The notes beneath the pieces were generated by a model. The model did not search any database. It was given only the letters and a program-made list of their open reading frames with translations, and was not told where the DNA came from. The translations under genes were made by a program, and so were the position numbers. This document shows, one piece after another, positions 1 through 10,746 of a DNA stretch of 64,000 bases; positions within the stretch are counted from its first letter, which is position 1; the number at the start of each line of letters is the position of its first letter. This stretch comes from Sternotherus odoratus (lineage: Eukaryota; Chordata; Testudines; Kinosternidae), in NCBI GenBank assembly GCA_032164245.1, contig JAVMKO010000005.1, positions 43,676,133 to 43,740,132 of the forward strand, read 5' to 3'.

Positions 1-233
1 AGCCAGGCCCTGTCTCCCTCTGCCTACAGAGTAGACTGACCTCTCTCTATCTTGCCTCCCAGGCTTTTATACAGTTTGGAATGTTTGGGGCGTGGCCACA
101 CAGCTGAGCCTGCTTTCCCCTTAAGCCTGCTAGCAGGCTCCCAGCCACAAACCCTTTTTCCAGGGCTGCTACAAACCCCTTCCTGGGGCTTTCCCAGCCC
201 TGGCCAGCAGGGAGCGGGGAGCACCCCGCTACA
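1..233 (-). mobile_element. LTR (family B), partial, cut by window edge
   Basis: On the minus strand this begins TGTAGCGGGG at position 233 and includes a TATAAAA box near 68-75. It is clearly related to the complete solo LTR at 8754-9482, sharing the stretches around GTTTGGGGCGTGGCC and the start TGT(A/G)GCGGGG. It abuts the reverse transcriptase reading frame of the Gmr1-like element exactly after the PKPDG motif. It is therefore best read as an LTR inserted into that element rather than its own 3' LTR. The other end and its TSD lie outside the window. Confidence 0.7.
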
Positions 234-465
234 CTCCCCATCCGGTTTGGGGACTAGAACCACTGCAGATGCCCATGCACTTTGAGAAGGGCGGATTACA
301 CCCATCCCTAGCATGTCCTGGATCTCCTGTTCTATAGCAGCTTTGCCTTGAGGAGCCACCCGGTAAGGTTGGGCTCTAACTGGGTGGGCATTACCTGTGT
401 CAATGGAGTGGTATTCCCGTTCAGTTGTCCTGGGGCGGTTGAGAATAGTGGCGTGAAGCTGGTGC
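234..465 (-). pseudogene. Reverse transcriptase N-terminus of Gmr1-like Ty3/gypsy element
   Basis: The minus-strand frame reads the usual Ty3/gypsy RT entry: a segment around IDTGNAHPVRAQPYR, then MGVIRPSQSAWAS, then VVLVPKPDG. The frame stops at 233 because an LTR is inserted there, so the catalytic YXDD region is not in the window. A one-base frameshift near 440-455 separates it from the integrase frame just upstream. Its position 3' of integrase, not before it, is the notable point: standard Ty3/gypsy elements have RT before integrase, whereas Gmr1-like elements have integrase first. The copy is defective. Confidence 0.8.
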
Positions 466-2005
466 ACAGGTCCTTGATCTGCTGGCGCTGCATGCGTCCG
501 AGAGTCATGGAGAAGTTTACCTTTTCCATGCCACCGTCACTGTTCCCTTCGTAGTAGACACCGTCCGGCCACTCAGCGTCATTGCTTCCCTGGGCTGTAA
601 ACTGACAAACCTTTAAATCTCTGGAATAAAAAGGCTTTAGAGAGTTTACATGGTACACTTTAGGCTTTCGGGGTGAGGTAGAGGATGCTATTAGGTAGTT
701 AACTGCTCCCAGGCGCTCTTTAACCGTAAAGGGTCCTTCCCATGACACTTCCATTTTATGGGCTTGGAGCGCCTTTAAGACCATTACCTGGTCCCCTACT
801 TTAAAGGAACGTTCTCTGGCATGTTTGTCATACCAGGCCTTTTGCTCTTCCTGAACATCCTTCAGGTTCTCTCTAGCAAGGGCTAAAGAGGTTCGGAGGG
901 TGTTTTGCAAGTTGGTTACAAAGTCCAGAACGTTAGTCCCTGGAGAAGGTGTAGGCCCCTCCCATTGTTGTTTCACCAACTGTAATGGCCCCTTAACCTT
1001 GCGGCCATACACAAGTTCAAAGGGTGAGAACCCTAAGCTGGGATGTGGTACAGCCCTGTACGCAAAGAGCAACTGCTGTAACACTAGGTCCCAATCTTTG
1101 GAGTGTTCATTGATGAATTTTCGTATCATGGCCCCCAAAGTTCCATTAAACTTCTCCACCATGCCATTGGTTTGATGGTGGTAAGGGGTGGCAACCAAGT
1201 GGTTTACCCCATGAGCTTCCCACAGATTTTTCATAGTCCCGGCCAGGAAATTGGTTCCTGAATCTGTAAGGATGTCAGCAGGCCAACCTACCCTGGCAAA
1301 AATGTCTGTTAATGCCTGGCACATACTCACAGCCCTGGTGTTGCTTAGAGCTATGGCTTTGGGCCATCGGGTAGCAAAGTCCATGAAAGTCAGTATGTAC
1401 TGCTTTCCTCTGGGTGTCTTTTTTGGGAAAGGACCCAGAATATCCACAGCTACTCGCTGAAAGGGAACCTCAATTATGGGGAGTGGTTGGAGAGGGGCCT
1501 TCACCTGATCTTGGGGTTTTCCCACCTTTTGGCACACCCCACAGGATCGGACATACTGAGCAATGTCCTTGCCCATCCCCTCCCAGTGGAAAGACTTCCC
1601 CACACGGTCCTTGGTTCTGTTGATTCCGGCATGACCACTAGGGTGATCGTGGGCTAAGCTTAGGAGCTTTGCCCGGTACTTAGTTGGAACTACCAACTGT
1701 CTCTGAGGCTGCCAGTCTTCCAGGTGTCCACTAGCAAGAGCCTCCCTGTATAAAAGTCCCTTTTCGACCACAAATCGGGATCGATTGGTAGAGCTGAGAG
1801 GCGGTTGGTCGCTCCATGCTGCCGTCCAAGCTTTCTGGAGACTTTCATCTACTTCCTGTTTGGTTTGGAACTGTTCTCTTGATGCGGGAGACATCAGTTC
1901 CTCACTGGGTTGTGGACTTGGGTTGGGTTCCTCTGAAAGTGATGTAGGTGAAGGGGTTGTTTCTGTTGGTGGTGGACCGCTCTCCGCTGGTGCACCGTGT
2001 TGCAT
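332..2005 (-). pseudogene. Integrase of Gmr1-like Ty3/gypsy element (pol)
   Basis: A 557-codon minus-strand open frame. It starts with a Pro/Ser-rich linker and continues with a zinc-binding HHCC module (HPSGHAG, then CGVC about 30 residues on). The catalytic core follows, with its three acidic residues in VDILGPF, LTDSGTNF and HQTNGMVEKFN (DDE pattern intact). A GPF/Y-like C-terminal region ends in VYHVNSLKPFY. The domain suits LTR-retrotransposon DNA insertion in the nucleus. The frame is open upstream into the linker at 2005-2352 and then hits the hAT insertion at 2361. Downstream it runs out of frame at the RT. It is intact as a domain but sits in a dead element. Confidence 0.85.
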
Positions 2006-2527
2006 TTCAGGCTCTGGCAGAGCCTCTTGAGTTGGTTCAGCTGCGGTTGTCAGGGCAGGTTCGAGGTTGCCCTCTGGTGTTGGGGTGGTAGATGGGGTTG
2101 CAAGCCTGGCAATGGGTCCGAAGTTGGTTGCTTCGCCAGTTCCGGTCCGGTGACTGGCTTTGTCTCTGGGGTTGTATCCTCCACGGCTGTTCCAGTTGTT
2201 GGCAGGGTATTCGGCTCCACTACCTCCGTCAGGGTTTTTGGTAACACAGTGGGACCCCTGGTGGAAGGCTCAGGAACAGAGATGGGTGTGCAAGCTTGCT
2301 TAGTCCGGCTGCGGGTGACCGTTCCCACCCTCTTGGCCAGCTTCACCTGATTGTCTAGCTCAGGGGTCTCCAAACTTTTCAGCCCGAGGGCCGCATTAGC
2401 TATCAAATAGCAGTTCGGGGGCCGACAACACACTCGAGGTCCAAATAAAAAAGAATCAAAACATGGATGTTGTTTTTTATTATTTATTTAATATTATTTT
2501 ATTCAGTTATTATTTAATAACACATTG

Positions 2528-2832
2528 ATACACTACACATGAACACCTGTTCACCACACATGAACACTACACATGAACACCTGTTCACCACACATGAACA
2601 CTACACATGAACACCTGTTCACCACACATGAACACTACACATGAACACCTGTTCACTACACATGAACATTACACATGAGCACTACACATGAACACCTGTT
2701 CACTACACATGAACATTACACATGAACACTACACATGAAAACTACACATGAACACCTGTTCACTACACATGAACACTACACATGAACACCTGTTCACTAC
2801 ACATGAACATTACACATGAACACTACACATCA
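2528..2832. repeat. Minisatellite, ACACATGAACACCTGTTCAC type
   Basis: Irregular tandem copies of a unit built from ACACATGAACAC and CTGTTCACTAC, about 17-34 bp per step, inside the hAT element. Each unit holds short inverted pairs (GAACA/TGTTC) that could fold. Confidence 0.9.
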
Positions 2833-2834
2833 AC

Positions 2835-4130
2835 CCCCCAACTGACCCACCCAGCCAGGTCTCTCCCCCCAAAACCTCCTTTCCTCCAACCCCCCCCCCA
2901 AATGACCCACCCAGCCAGGTCTCTCACCCCAAAACCTCCTTCCCTCCAACCCCCCCCCAAATGACCCACCCAGCCAGGTCTCTCACCCCAAAACCTCCTT
3001 CCCTCCCACCCGCCCACCAACTGACCCACCCAGCCCGGTCTCTCACCCCAAAACCTCCTTTCCTCCAACCCCCCCCCCAAATGACCCACCCAGCCAGGTC
3101 TCTCACCCCAAAACCTCCTTCCCTCCCACCCACCCCCCAACTGACCCACCCAGCCAGGTCTCTCACCCCAAAACCTCCTTTCCTCCAACCCCCCCCCAAA
3201 TGACCCACCCAGCCAGGTCTCTCACCCCCAAACCTCCTTCCCTCCCACCCACCCCCCAACTGACCCACCCAGCCCGGTCTCTCACCCCAAAACCTCCTTC
3301 CCTCCCACCCACCCCCCAACTGACCCACCCAGCCCGGTCTCTCACCCCAAAACCTCCTTTCCTCCAACCCCCCCCCCAATGACCCACCCAGCCAGGTCTC
3401 TCACCCCAAAACCTCCTTTCCTCCAACCCCCCCCAAATGACCCACCCAGCCAGGTCTCTCACCCCAAAACCTCCTTCCCTCCCACCCACCCCCCAACTGA
3501 CCCACCCAGCCCGGTCTCTCACCCCAAAACCTCCTTTCCTCCAACCCCCCCCCCAAATGACCCACCCAGTCAGGTCTCTCACCCCAAAACCTCCTTTCCT
3601 CCAACCCCCCCCAAATGACCCACCGAGCCAGGTCTCTCACCCCAAAACCTCCTTTCCTCCAACCCCCCCCCCAATGACCCACCCAGCCAGGTCTCTCACC
3701 CCAAAACCTCCTTCCCTCCCACCCACCCCCCAACTGACCCACCCAGCCCGGTCTCTCACTCCAAAACCTCCTTTCCTCCAACCCCCCCCCAAATGACCCA
3801 CCCAGCCAGGTCTCTCACCCCAAAACCTCCTTCCCTCCCACCCACCCCCCAACTGACCCACCCAGCCTGGTCTCTCACCCCAAAACCTCCTTTCCTCCAA
3901 CCCCCCCACCCAAATGACCCACCCAGCCAGGTCTCTCACCCCAAAACCTCCTTTCCTCCACCCCCCCCCCAAATGACCCACCCAGCCAGGTCTCTCACCC
4001 CAAAACCTCCTTTCCTCCAACCCCCCCCCAAATGACCCACCCAGCCAGGTCTCTCACCCCAAAACCTCCTTCCCTCCCACCCACCCCCCAACTGACCCAC
4101 CCAGCCCGGTCTCTCCCCCCCCCCCAATTG
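2835..4130. repeat. 59-60-bp C-rich minisatellite, about 22 copies
   Basis: The unit starts TGACCCACCCAGCCAGGTCT and ends in a poly-C/A stretch. Two sub-variants alternate, one with CTTCCCTCCCACCCACC and one with CTTTCCTCCAACCCCCC. Being close to a multiple of three, it gives long meaningless ORFs on both strands. The unbroken C runs and strand asymmetry suggest G-quadruplex potential on the minus strand. Confidence 0.95.
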
Positions 4131-4254
4131 ACCCGCTCAACCCGGTCTCTCCCCACAGACCGGTTCGCCGCCTGGCAGTGGGTGGCTCCTTGTTTCGCTG
4201 CCTGTAACTGCGTGGCGGTGCGGTGCGGCGCGTCCCGGCCCCAGCTCTGAGGCG

Positions 4255-4425
4255 TCCCTGGCCGGCGGCGGCAGCCGAGCACGCGGCGGGTCCTGGCCCC
4301 GCGGCGGCAGCCGAGCACGCGGCGGGTCCCGGCCCCGCGGCGGCAGCCGAGCACGCGGCGTGTCCCGGCCCCGCGGCGGCAGCCGAGCACGCGGCGCGTC
4401 CCGGCCCCGCGGCTGGTGGCCCGCG
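4255..4425. repeat. 36-bp GC-rich minisatellite, about 4.5 copies
   Basis: Tandem GCGGCGGCAGCCGAGCACGC-type units near the right end of the 2361-4575 hAT, dense in CpG. Confidence 0.85.
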
Positions 4426-4583
4426 CGGCGCTTCCAGGCCCCAGCGCAGAGCCGTCCCAGCGAAAAGCTCAAAAGAGCCAAAAATTCCCTAAATAGCCAA
4501 AAAGATCTCCGCGGGCCGGATGAGAGGGCCTCGCGGGCCGCATCCGGCCCGCGGGCCATAGTTTGGAGACCCCTGGTCTAGCT

Positions 4584-4880
4584 CATCCCCCAACAAAGTC
4601 CACACTCCTGACCAGCCTTGGTACTGGTCAGGTAAGTTGGCTGTAGGTAAGTCGAACGCCGCCAACTTGAAAGGGTGAATGGTTACTGTAACCTTGGGAT
4701 TGATTAGCTTGGGGTCCACTAATGCTTGGTGGATAAGGGACACTTGAGCTCCAGTGTCTCTCCAAGCTGTAACTAGCTTCCCACCCACTCTCACAGTTTC
4801 CCTTCGCTCTACGGGTATCTGGGACTGAGGGTCCTGGGTGTTACTTCGGGGTAATGCACAGTGTGCGGTTGGGGTTCTTG
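4584..4880 (-). pseudogene. Aspartic protease region of Gmr1-like element
   Basis: The minus-strand frame contains the retropepsin catalytic triplet in WRDTGAQVSLI near 4758, after the short strand VGGKLVTAW. The frame continues towards the linker and is cut by the hAT TSD at 4576-4583. To the 5' side it connects to the zinc knuckle through the LTR inserted at 4886. It would cleave the Gag-Pol polyprotein in a live element; here it is part of a dead copy. Confidence 0.75.
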
Positions 4881-4885
4881 GGGCA

Positions 4886-5640
4886 TGTCATAAGTGTAAA
4901 GGCCTGCGTGGGGCTATGTTATCTGAGACAGCAGTGTCGTCAGAGCCTCAAGACCATGAGGGAGGGAGGGGTTTAGAGTTCAGTTTCAGCTTGGGCTTGC
5001 CAATGTAGCTTGGTAACTTTTCTAGAGCCTCTTTAGCTATAAAGATGGCTCTGCTTCCTTTTTATATTCCTGATTAGTACTGTAAGTATAACCTTTTGAT
5101 TCTTTATAAGCCTGTGCCATTTGGGGGTCTCTTTCCATTTTAGAAGGGAGGTAGAGAACCCTAGATTGTAAAGTGTACTGTATCTCTGTTTTAATCTTTT
5201 TCTTTATTAAATCTTGTTAGTTATAAAACATGTGGTTTACTTCCCTTAGGGCTTCCTTTGCTTCCAGGTTGGGAAGAGAGGGGGACAAAGAGGGGGGTAG
5301 GTAAGAATCAGCTCAGGTTATAAGCTGAAGAACGGTGCCTGTCTCTTCCATGAGAAGAGAAGAGGGGGGAGGGGAATAGCCTCCAGGTGTCTGACTCGGG
5401 CTTTCAGGGAAGAAGACAGAGTTAAGTTTTTGGGGAGTCTGAGTACCCCGATCCAGGCTTTAAATATCTACTCAGATGGTGGCAGCCGGGGGTCCCCAAG
5501 TTCTCAGTTGGTAAAGTGTGGGAGCCTGGGGAGTGTAAAACTTAATTTAGCTGAGAAACAGCTTGTTTGAGTGGTTTAGCTAGTAAAGAGTCCCAGCTTT
5601 TGTACTCGAGAACACAGGGCTGGGGTAACAGACTCTTACA
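4886..5640. mobile_element. Solo LTR (family H), 755 bp, TSD GGGCA
   Basis: Begins TGTCATAAGTG and ends ACTCTTACA, with an exact 5-bp TSD GGGCA at 4881-4885 and 5641-5645. It splits the Gag coding sequence just after the zinc knuckle. The coding sense resumes on the other side (residues KNPNR follow ANCP once the insertion is discounted). TTTATAAG and TTTATTAAA signals lie near 5110 and 5200. No internal retroviral sequence remains, so this is a recombined solo LTR. Confidence 0.85.
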
Positions 5641-5645
5641 GGGCA

Positions 5646-6294
5646 GTTGGCCTTAATATGCCCTGGTTCATTGCATTTTAAACATCGCCCCGCAGACTGG
5701 TCGTTTAGGCGAGGTTGGTTGCTGGAGACTGGTGGGGTGAAACGAGGAGGTGTTTGGGGATTTCCTTGGGATGTAGGCGGGGTCTGGGATGGCCCCCTTT
5801 GGTAGGAAGTGGTCCCGGATTGTCCCTTCTGGAATCCACTCCCTCGGTTAGGTGGTTTATTCGCCTCTACTCCCTCCATCCACTTTTGTCTGACGTCCCC
5901 CGGCTCGAGGAGATTTCAGTTTTCCCATCTCAGATATACCTCGCTATTTCCTCAGGAAAGCCATTCAAGAACTGCTCCATATGTACTAGGAAAACCAGTT
6001 CCTCCAGAGTTTTAACATCTGCTCCTGATATCCAGGCCTCACTCTCCTTTATAACGTTGTAGGCATGTTGGGGAAAAGCCATATTTGGGTTCCAATTGAG
6101 GGCTCTGAGCCGCCGACGGGCATGCTCGGGTGTTATCCCCATTCACTTTCGGGTGTTATCCCCATTCGCTTTTTAAAGAGTTCATAGTTGTTTATGCTAT
6201 CCCGAGGCATTTCAGATGCCACCTGTGACAATGGTCCACTGAGCTGTGGCCTCAGTGCCACCATATACTGGTTACTGGGGAGGTCGTACCCAAG
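5646..6294 (-). pseudogene. Gag: SCAN-like capsid segment and CCHC zinc knuckle
   Basis: From 6294 leftward the minus strand encodes a Gag capsid segment containing LVHMEQFLNGFPEEIARYI, which resembles the core helix of vertebrate SCAN domains. A CX2CX4HX4C knuckle (CLKCNEPGHIKANC) follows near 5690-5646. A short tandem duplication around 6127-6172 (GGGTGTTATCCCCATTC twice) and frameshifts disrupt it. SCAN domains are thought to derive from Gmr1-like Gag, which agrees with the pol order here. The upstream Gag part continues at 7318 beyond the LTR insertion. Confidence 0.75.
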
Positions 6295-6299
6295 ACAGG

Positions 6300-7312
6300 T
6301 GTCACGTTACTGGAATAATTTGGTACCATATAGATCATTGGGGTACCAAATATTATGTGAAGGGCATCATAACAGGTATCTATGACCATATATGTATATC
6401 TATTTTGGAACTGAAGTTATGGATATTGGATAAAATTTGCCTGTACTTCAAACTTAAGCTTGGCTCCTGGGTGAAATCTCAGACAGGCTGGTGCTAACTC
6501 GAGCCCATTAAAGGGCCATCAACTGCACAATGAACTTTGTCCACACCCGAGGAGAGGAGCCTCCCCAGGTATGGGACATGCTTGGGCAAAAACTGAATCA
6601 TTGAGAGTCTGGTAATTGAACCATGTGGCTGTGAACCTTCAGTTTGCAACCCGATTCTGCATAAGGAGGAGGAGGGTCTTCGCCCACAGGAGGAAGTCTA
6701 TAAAGCCTGGAAGAACGTCTTCCATTTTGTCTTCTACCTCCAGCCTGCAGCCTGTCTTGCTTCCAGCTCTGAATGGACTTTGCTACACAGGTGAACTCTG
6801 GACTAAGGTGCTGACCCATCCCTAAATGAGATGCTTTCTAAAGACTTTGATTTAAACCTGCAGTTATTCTACCTTTGCTGCAAGCATGTAATTGATTTCT
6901 TTTAACCATTCCTAACCCTCACCTATACCTTTTTTAGATTTTAGATTCTAAAGGATTGGCAACAGCATGATTTGTGGGAAGATCTGATTTGTCTATTGAC
7001 CTGGGTCTGGGGCCTGATTCTTTGGAATTGGGGAGAACCATTTTCTTTATTTGGGGGATTGGTTTACATAACCATTGGTCCCCAGGACAGGTGGCTGGTG
7101 GTGGTGATACTGGGAAGCTGGAGTGCCTAAGGGAATTGCTTGTGTGACTTGTGGTTAGCCAGTGGGGCGAAACCAAAGTCTTTTCTGTTTGGCTAGTTTG
7201 GTTTGGCTTAGTGTGGAAAACCCCCAGCTTTGGGCTGTAGTTGCCCCTTTGGAAGCAATCTTTCCTGATCGGACACTCACAGTTGGATCCCACCAGGAAC
7301 AGCACCGTCACA
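6300..7312 (+). mobile_element. Solo LTR (family A), copy 1, 1013 bp, TSD ACAGG
   Basis: Begins TGTCACGTTACTGG and ends CACCGTCACA, with exact 5-bp TSD ACAGG (6295-6299, 7313-7317). A promoter-like TCTATAAAG lies near 6699. Copies 2 (8108-9899) and 3 (61005-62063) share most of its length. It interrupts the Gag frame of the Gmr1-like element. The 5-bp TSD and length would suit an ERV3/ERVL-type or Ty3 element; the internal genes are gone, so the class is not proven. Confidence 0.92.
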
Positions 7313-7317
7313 ACAGG

Positions 7318-7726
7318 TTCTCTCGAAATTGGCTAAGAATGTCTCGGTATCTTCGTCGATCTTGTGATGGGGAATTTCTTGTGATGGAGAGCAGCACCTG
7401 GAGAAGTGTTTTTAGCCTGCACTGCTGGTTGGTTCGCTGTAGCCTTTGCCATGTCCAGAGCATGTTGTCTCTCTTTTTCCTTCTCCTGTCTAATATTTTC
7501 GTTTTCCAGTCTCTTTTGCTCCTTTTCCAGTATCTCTTCACCTTTTCTTCCTACAGTCATTTGTCCATCTCCCTGCGGTGTGCAGCTTCTGCCATTCGGT
7601 GTGTAGCTTCTCCCATTTCGAGTTCCAGTTTTTTGGTCACCACTTGCCTTTCATGTTCCCGCTCTTTCTCCACTGCGTGGAAGGTGGCTAACTCTAAATC
7701 CTTTTGGGGCTTACTGGTTGTCATTT
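7318..7726 (-). pseudogene. Gag N-terminus of Gmr1-like element
   Basis: Minus-strand frame from an ATG at about 7724 (MTTSKPQKDLELATFHAV) through a highly charged Glu/Lys/Arg-rich helical stretch likely to form a coiled coil. After a frameshift it continues to KIDEDTETFLANFERT at the LTR boundary. The next Gag residues lie left of the LTR at 6294 and below. The coiled coil followed by a capsid segment is a normal layout for this kind of Gag. Confidence 0.75.
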
Positions 7727-8107
7727 TAGTTTTCCTGAAGTTACCTTAAGACTAAAATGCAAAATTGATCCTTGTATATGCTTTGTAACTGTAAATTTTG
7801 GTCTAGGGTGTCACTTTCCTGCTCACCAGCAGAGGGAGATATCCCCCTGCTCTGACTTTAGTTTCAGAGGAACTGGTTCCCCCAGCTCCTCCCCCACACA
7901 GGAATTCAAAATGGAAGACTTCCTACTGTTTTTTACCTGTTTAAAAACTCTATTCTAGCTCAGAAAACGGTCTGCCCAGTTTCTCTACCTCTGGCTAATT
8001 GCTTTGTGGAAGAGTAATTAACATATGAAAGCTGTGCTGTCCAGCCCAGCCCTCCCCCTCCTTCACAGACTCTCTGCTTTCACAGGAAAAAAAACCTATT
8101 TACTGAA

Positions 8108-9899
8108 TGTCACGTTACTGGAATAATTGGGTACCATATAGATCATTGGGGTACCAAATATTATGTGAAGGGGGTCATAACAGGTGTCTACGACCAGGTT
8201 ATGGAGGGCGGATTATGAATATGCCATTGATGTGTGTGTATCTTTGTACTTCAAGCTTATGCTTGGTTTCTGGGTGGAATCTCAGGCAAGCTGGTGTTGA
8301 CTTGAATGGCCTGCCTGATGGCCCATTAAGGGGCCATTAACTGCACAATTAACTCGGTCCACACCTGAGGAGCCTCCCCAGGAATGGGACATGCCTGGGC
8401 AAAAACTGAATCATTGAGAGTCTGGGAATTGGACCATGTGGCCGTGGACCTGCAGTTTGCAACCAGACTCTGCATAAGGAGGAGGAGGGTCTTCACCCAC
8501 AGGAGGAAGTCTATAAAGTCTGGAAGAACATCCTCCATTTTTGGTCTTCTACCTTCAGCCTGCAGCCTGTCTTGCTTCCAGCTCTGAATGGACTTTGCTA
8601 CACAGGAGAACTCTGAACTAAGGTGCTGACCCATCCCTAAATGGGATGCTTTCTAAAGACTTTGATTTGAACCTGCAGTTTATTTTACCTTTGCTGCAAG
8701 CCTGAACCAAGAGATGTGCCATTACTGCATGTAATTGATTTCTTTTAACCATTTGTAACGGGGACACCACTCACCCCCACAGCGCCTCCCGCTGGTCGTC
8801 TGGGGAATCAGCTCCTTCAGCATCCAGAGCGCCCTCCGCAGGTGGATGCCCCACTCCTTTGCTGGCCCCATGTCCCTCCTGGACCCCGGAGCCCTCCAAC
8901 TGTGGGTGCTGCAACCCTGCAGTACCCCCTTGGTGTGAGGGTCTCCCCTCCCCAGGGGAACCCTCTACCCCCTATCCCCACCTCGCCTCAGAGTATGCCA
9001 CTGTCAGTCACCACTTGCCCCCGCTCACTGGGGCGGACTGCAGTATCATGGCTTCTCATCACAGGCAAGGTGGGTTGGCCTGCTGCTGCTATCTCCAGCC
9101 CTAGGCTGCTCCCTGCAACCCTGGTACTTGTGGGTCGGGCCTTGTATCAGGCCCGGAGGCCTGGGGCTCGTGGCTAGAGCCCACCCAGCTCCTTCTGCCC
9201 TGCCCCAGCTCTGCCCTAACCCAGGTACCTGGCTTCAGCTCCTACAGTCAGGCCTGTCTCTCTCTGAATGCAGAGGAGACTGCTTCTTTTTTTGCCTCTC
9301 TGCCTCCCAGCCCTTATATCCTGGCTGGGAGTGTTTGGGGCGTGGCCGCCCAGCTGGGCCTCATGCCCAATCAGGCAAAGCCTGCTGGCTCCCAGCCTTA
9401 ACCCCCTTCTGGACTATTTCAAACCCCTTTTGGGGCTTTTCCAAGCCCCTTCCAGTAGGGGGCGGGTGGTCACCCCGCCACACCATTCTTAACCCTCACC
9501 TATACCTTTTTCCTTATATAATAAACCTTTAGATTTTAGATTCTAAAGGATTAGCAACAGCGTGATTTGTGGGAAGATCTGGTAGACCTGGGTCTGGGGC
9601 CTGATTCTTTGGAATTGGGGAGAACCGTTTTCTTTATTTGGGGGATTGGTTTTCATAACCATTGATCCCCAGGACAGGTGGCTGGTGGTGGTGATACTGG
9701 GAAGCTGGAGTGTCTAAGGGGATTGCTTGTGTGACTTGTGGTTAGCCAGTGGGGCGAAACCAAAGTCTTTTCTGTTTGGCTGGTTTGGTTTGCCTTAGTG
9801 TGGAAAACCCCCAGCTTTGGGCTGTAGATGCCCCTTTGGAACCAATCTGTCCTGATCTGACACTCACAGTTGGACCCCACCAGGAACAGCACCGTCACA
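8108..9899 (+). mobile_element. Solo LTR (family A), copy 2, with nested LTR; TSD CTGAA
   Basis: Begins TGTCACGTTACTGG and ends CACCGTCACA, with exact TSD CTGAA (8103-8107, 9900-9904). Without the 734-bp nested insertion it is about 1.06 kb. It keeps AATAAACC near 9520-9530, missing in copy 1, and TCTATAAAG near 8510. Confidence 0.92.
8754..9482 (-). mobile_element. Solo LTR (family B), complete, 729 bp, TSD CCATT
   Basis: On the minus strand it begins TGTGGCGGGG, has GATATAAGGG as a TATA-like box and ends CCCCGTTACA. The exact 5-bp TSD CCATT is at 8749-8753 and 9483-9487. It is inserted into the family A LTR at a site still uninterrupted in copies 1 and 3 (AACCATTCCTAACCC), which proves the order of events. 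Confidence 0.93.
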
Positions 9900-10746
9900 C
9901 TGAACCTTCCAGCTCAGCTTCACAGACAAAACTTTGCTTTCTAAGACAATCAAGATCTTCTGTATTAATCTGTCTGGGTTCACAACCTTATACCACTATG
10001 CCAACCATGTAAGAGAATCCCTTCCCCCACTCTCAACTCTAGGGTAAAAAGGTGGGGGTCTCTTATATGCAGACCACTTAACTTTAAGCTACTTTTCCAG
10101 CCTAAGTTAAATCTTTTCCCCCAAAAAATCCAAACGTCTCCAGTTGGGGATTGGGACCACGCTGCCACCATTAATGTGAGTCTCCAAGACCATGGAGGGG
10201 GCATATTAACACCCCAAGAGTAATACTTCCTCCCCCCCTTTCTACCTGGGAGAGATACACTCCCCTCCCTCTCTTGCTACCTGGAAGAGAACAAACACAC
10301 AGACCCTTACTGTGCCCGATCCAAGCTGTGCCCGATCCAAAGCTAGGACAAGTTCAAGGAAAATAACCAAACACTTCTTACAACAAAAAAGGTTTAATAA
10401 AGAAAAGAGAGAAGCTTACAACTTATACAGACTTCACAGATATAAAGCTTTCTATCCTGAGTCTCCTTGCATAAACCAGCCCCCTCCCCGGGAATTCCTC
10501 TCTCAGCTGAACTTTACAATTTAAGGACACCAGAGATCAATTTCAAAGCCGATACAATCAACAAGTCTATTTACTGTTAGTCTAACTTAGAAATAGGAAC
10601 GTGATACATCTCTCCCAAAGCAAGGAGAGAAGAGAAGAGACACAGGCATGTTGAGAGCCCGGACCGAAGTGAAACTAAAAAACTCCCCCTCCCATAGGAA
10701 TGAGAGCTTTTTTCATCATTGCCTTTTCGGCTTCAGGTTTAACCCC

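Larger units (their letters stand above)
2361..4575. mobile_element. hAT non-autonomous element with three internal minisatellites
   Basis: Terminal inverted repeats CAGGGGTCTCCAAACTTTT and ATAGTTTGGAGACCCCTG are flanked by an exact 8-bp TSD, GTCTAGCT (2353-2360 and 4576-4583), the hAT signature. No transposase is present. The interior is almost entirely tandem repeat: an ACACATGAACAC-type array, a 59-60-bp C-rich array and a 36-bp GC-rich array. Subterminal sequence is rich in GGGCCG motifs. It interrupts the linker between protease and integrase of the surrounding retrotransposon, so it is younger than that element. Confidence 0.93.
234..7810 (-). mobile_element. Gmr1-like Ty3/gypsy LTR retrotransposon, multiply interrupted
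   Basis: Read on the minus strand from right to left, the order is: gag N-terminus (7726-7318), SCAN-like Gag (6294-5880), CCHC zinc knuckle (about 5690-5646), protease (4880-4584), linker and integrase (2352-470), RT start (465-234). Protease-integrase-RT order is the hallmark of Gmr1-like elements. Later insertions with exact TSDs break it: hAT at 2361-4575, LTR at 4886-5640, LTR at 6300-7312, and an LTR reaching the window edge at 1-233. Once those are discounted, the segments join in register apart from small frameshifts. The 5' LTR boundary is uncertain (see 7810-11394). Confidence 0.8.

Noticed and set aside
234..2005. Reading the integrase-RT order as a chimera of two elements
   Set aside because: The integrase tail, linker and RT start are contiguous apart from a one-base frameshift, and the order fits Gmr1-like elements; a chimera is not needed, though intact copies should be checked.
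2528..2832. Regular repeats resembling a CRISPR array
   Set aside because: Units are contiguous with no unique spacers, inside a eukaryotic transposon.
2782..4127. Long ORFs on both strands in the 59-60-bp repeat
   Set aside because: They arise because the unit is close to a multiple of three; no start context, domain or codon bias supports a protein.
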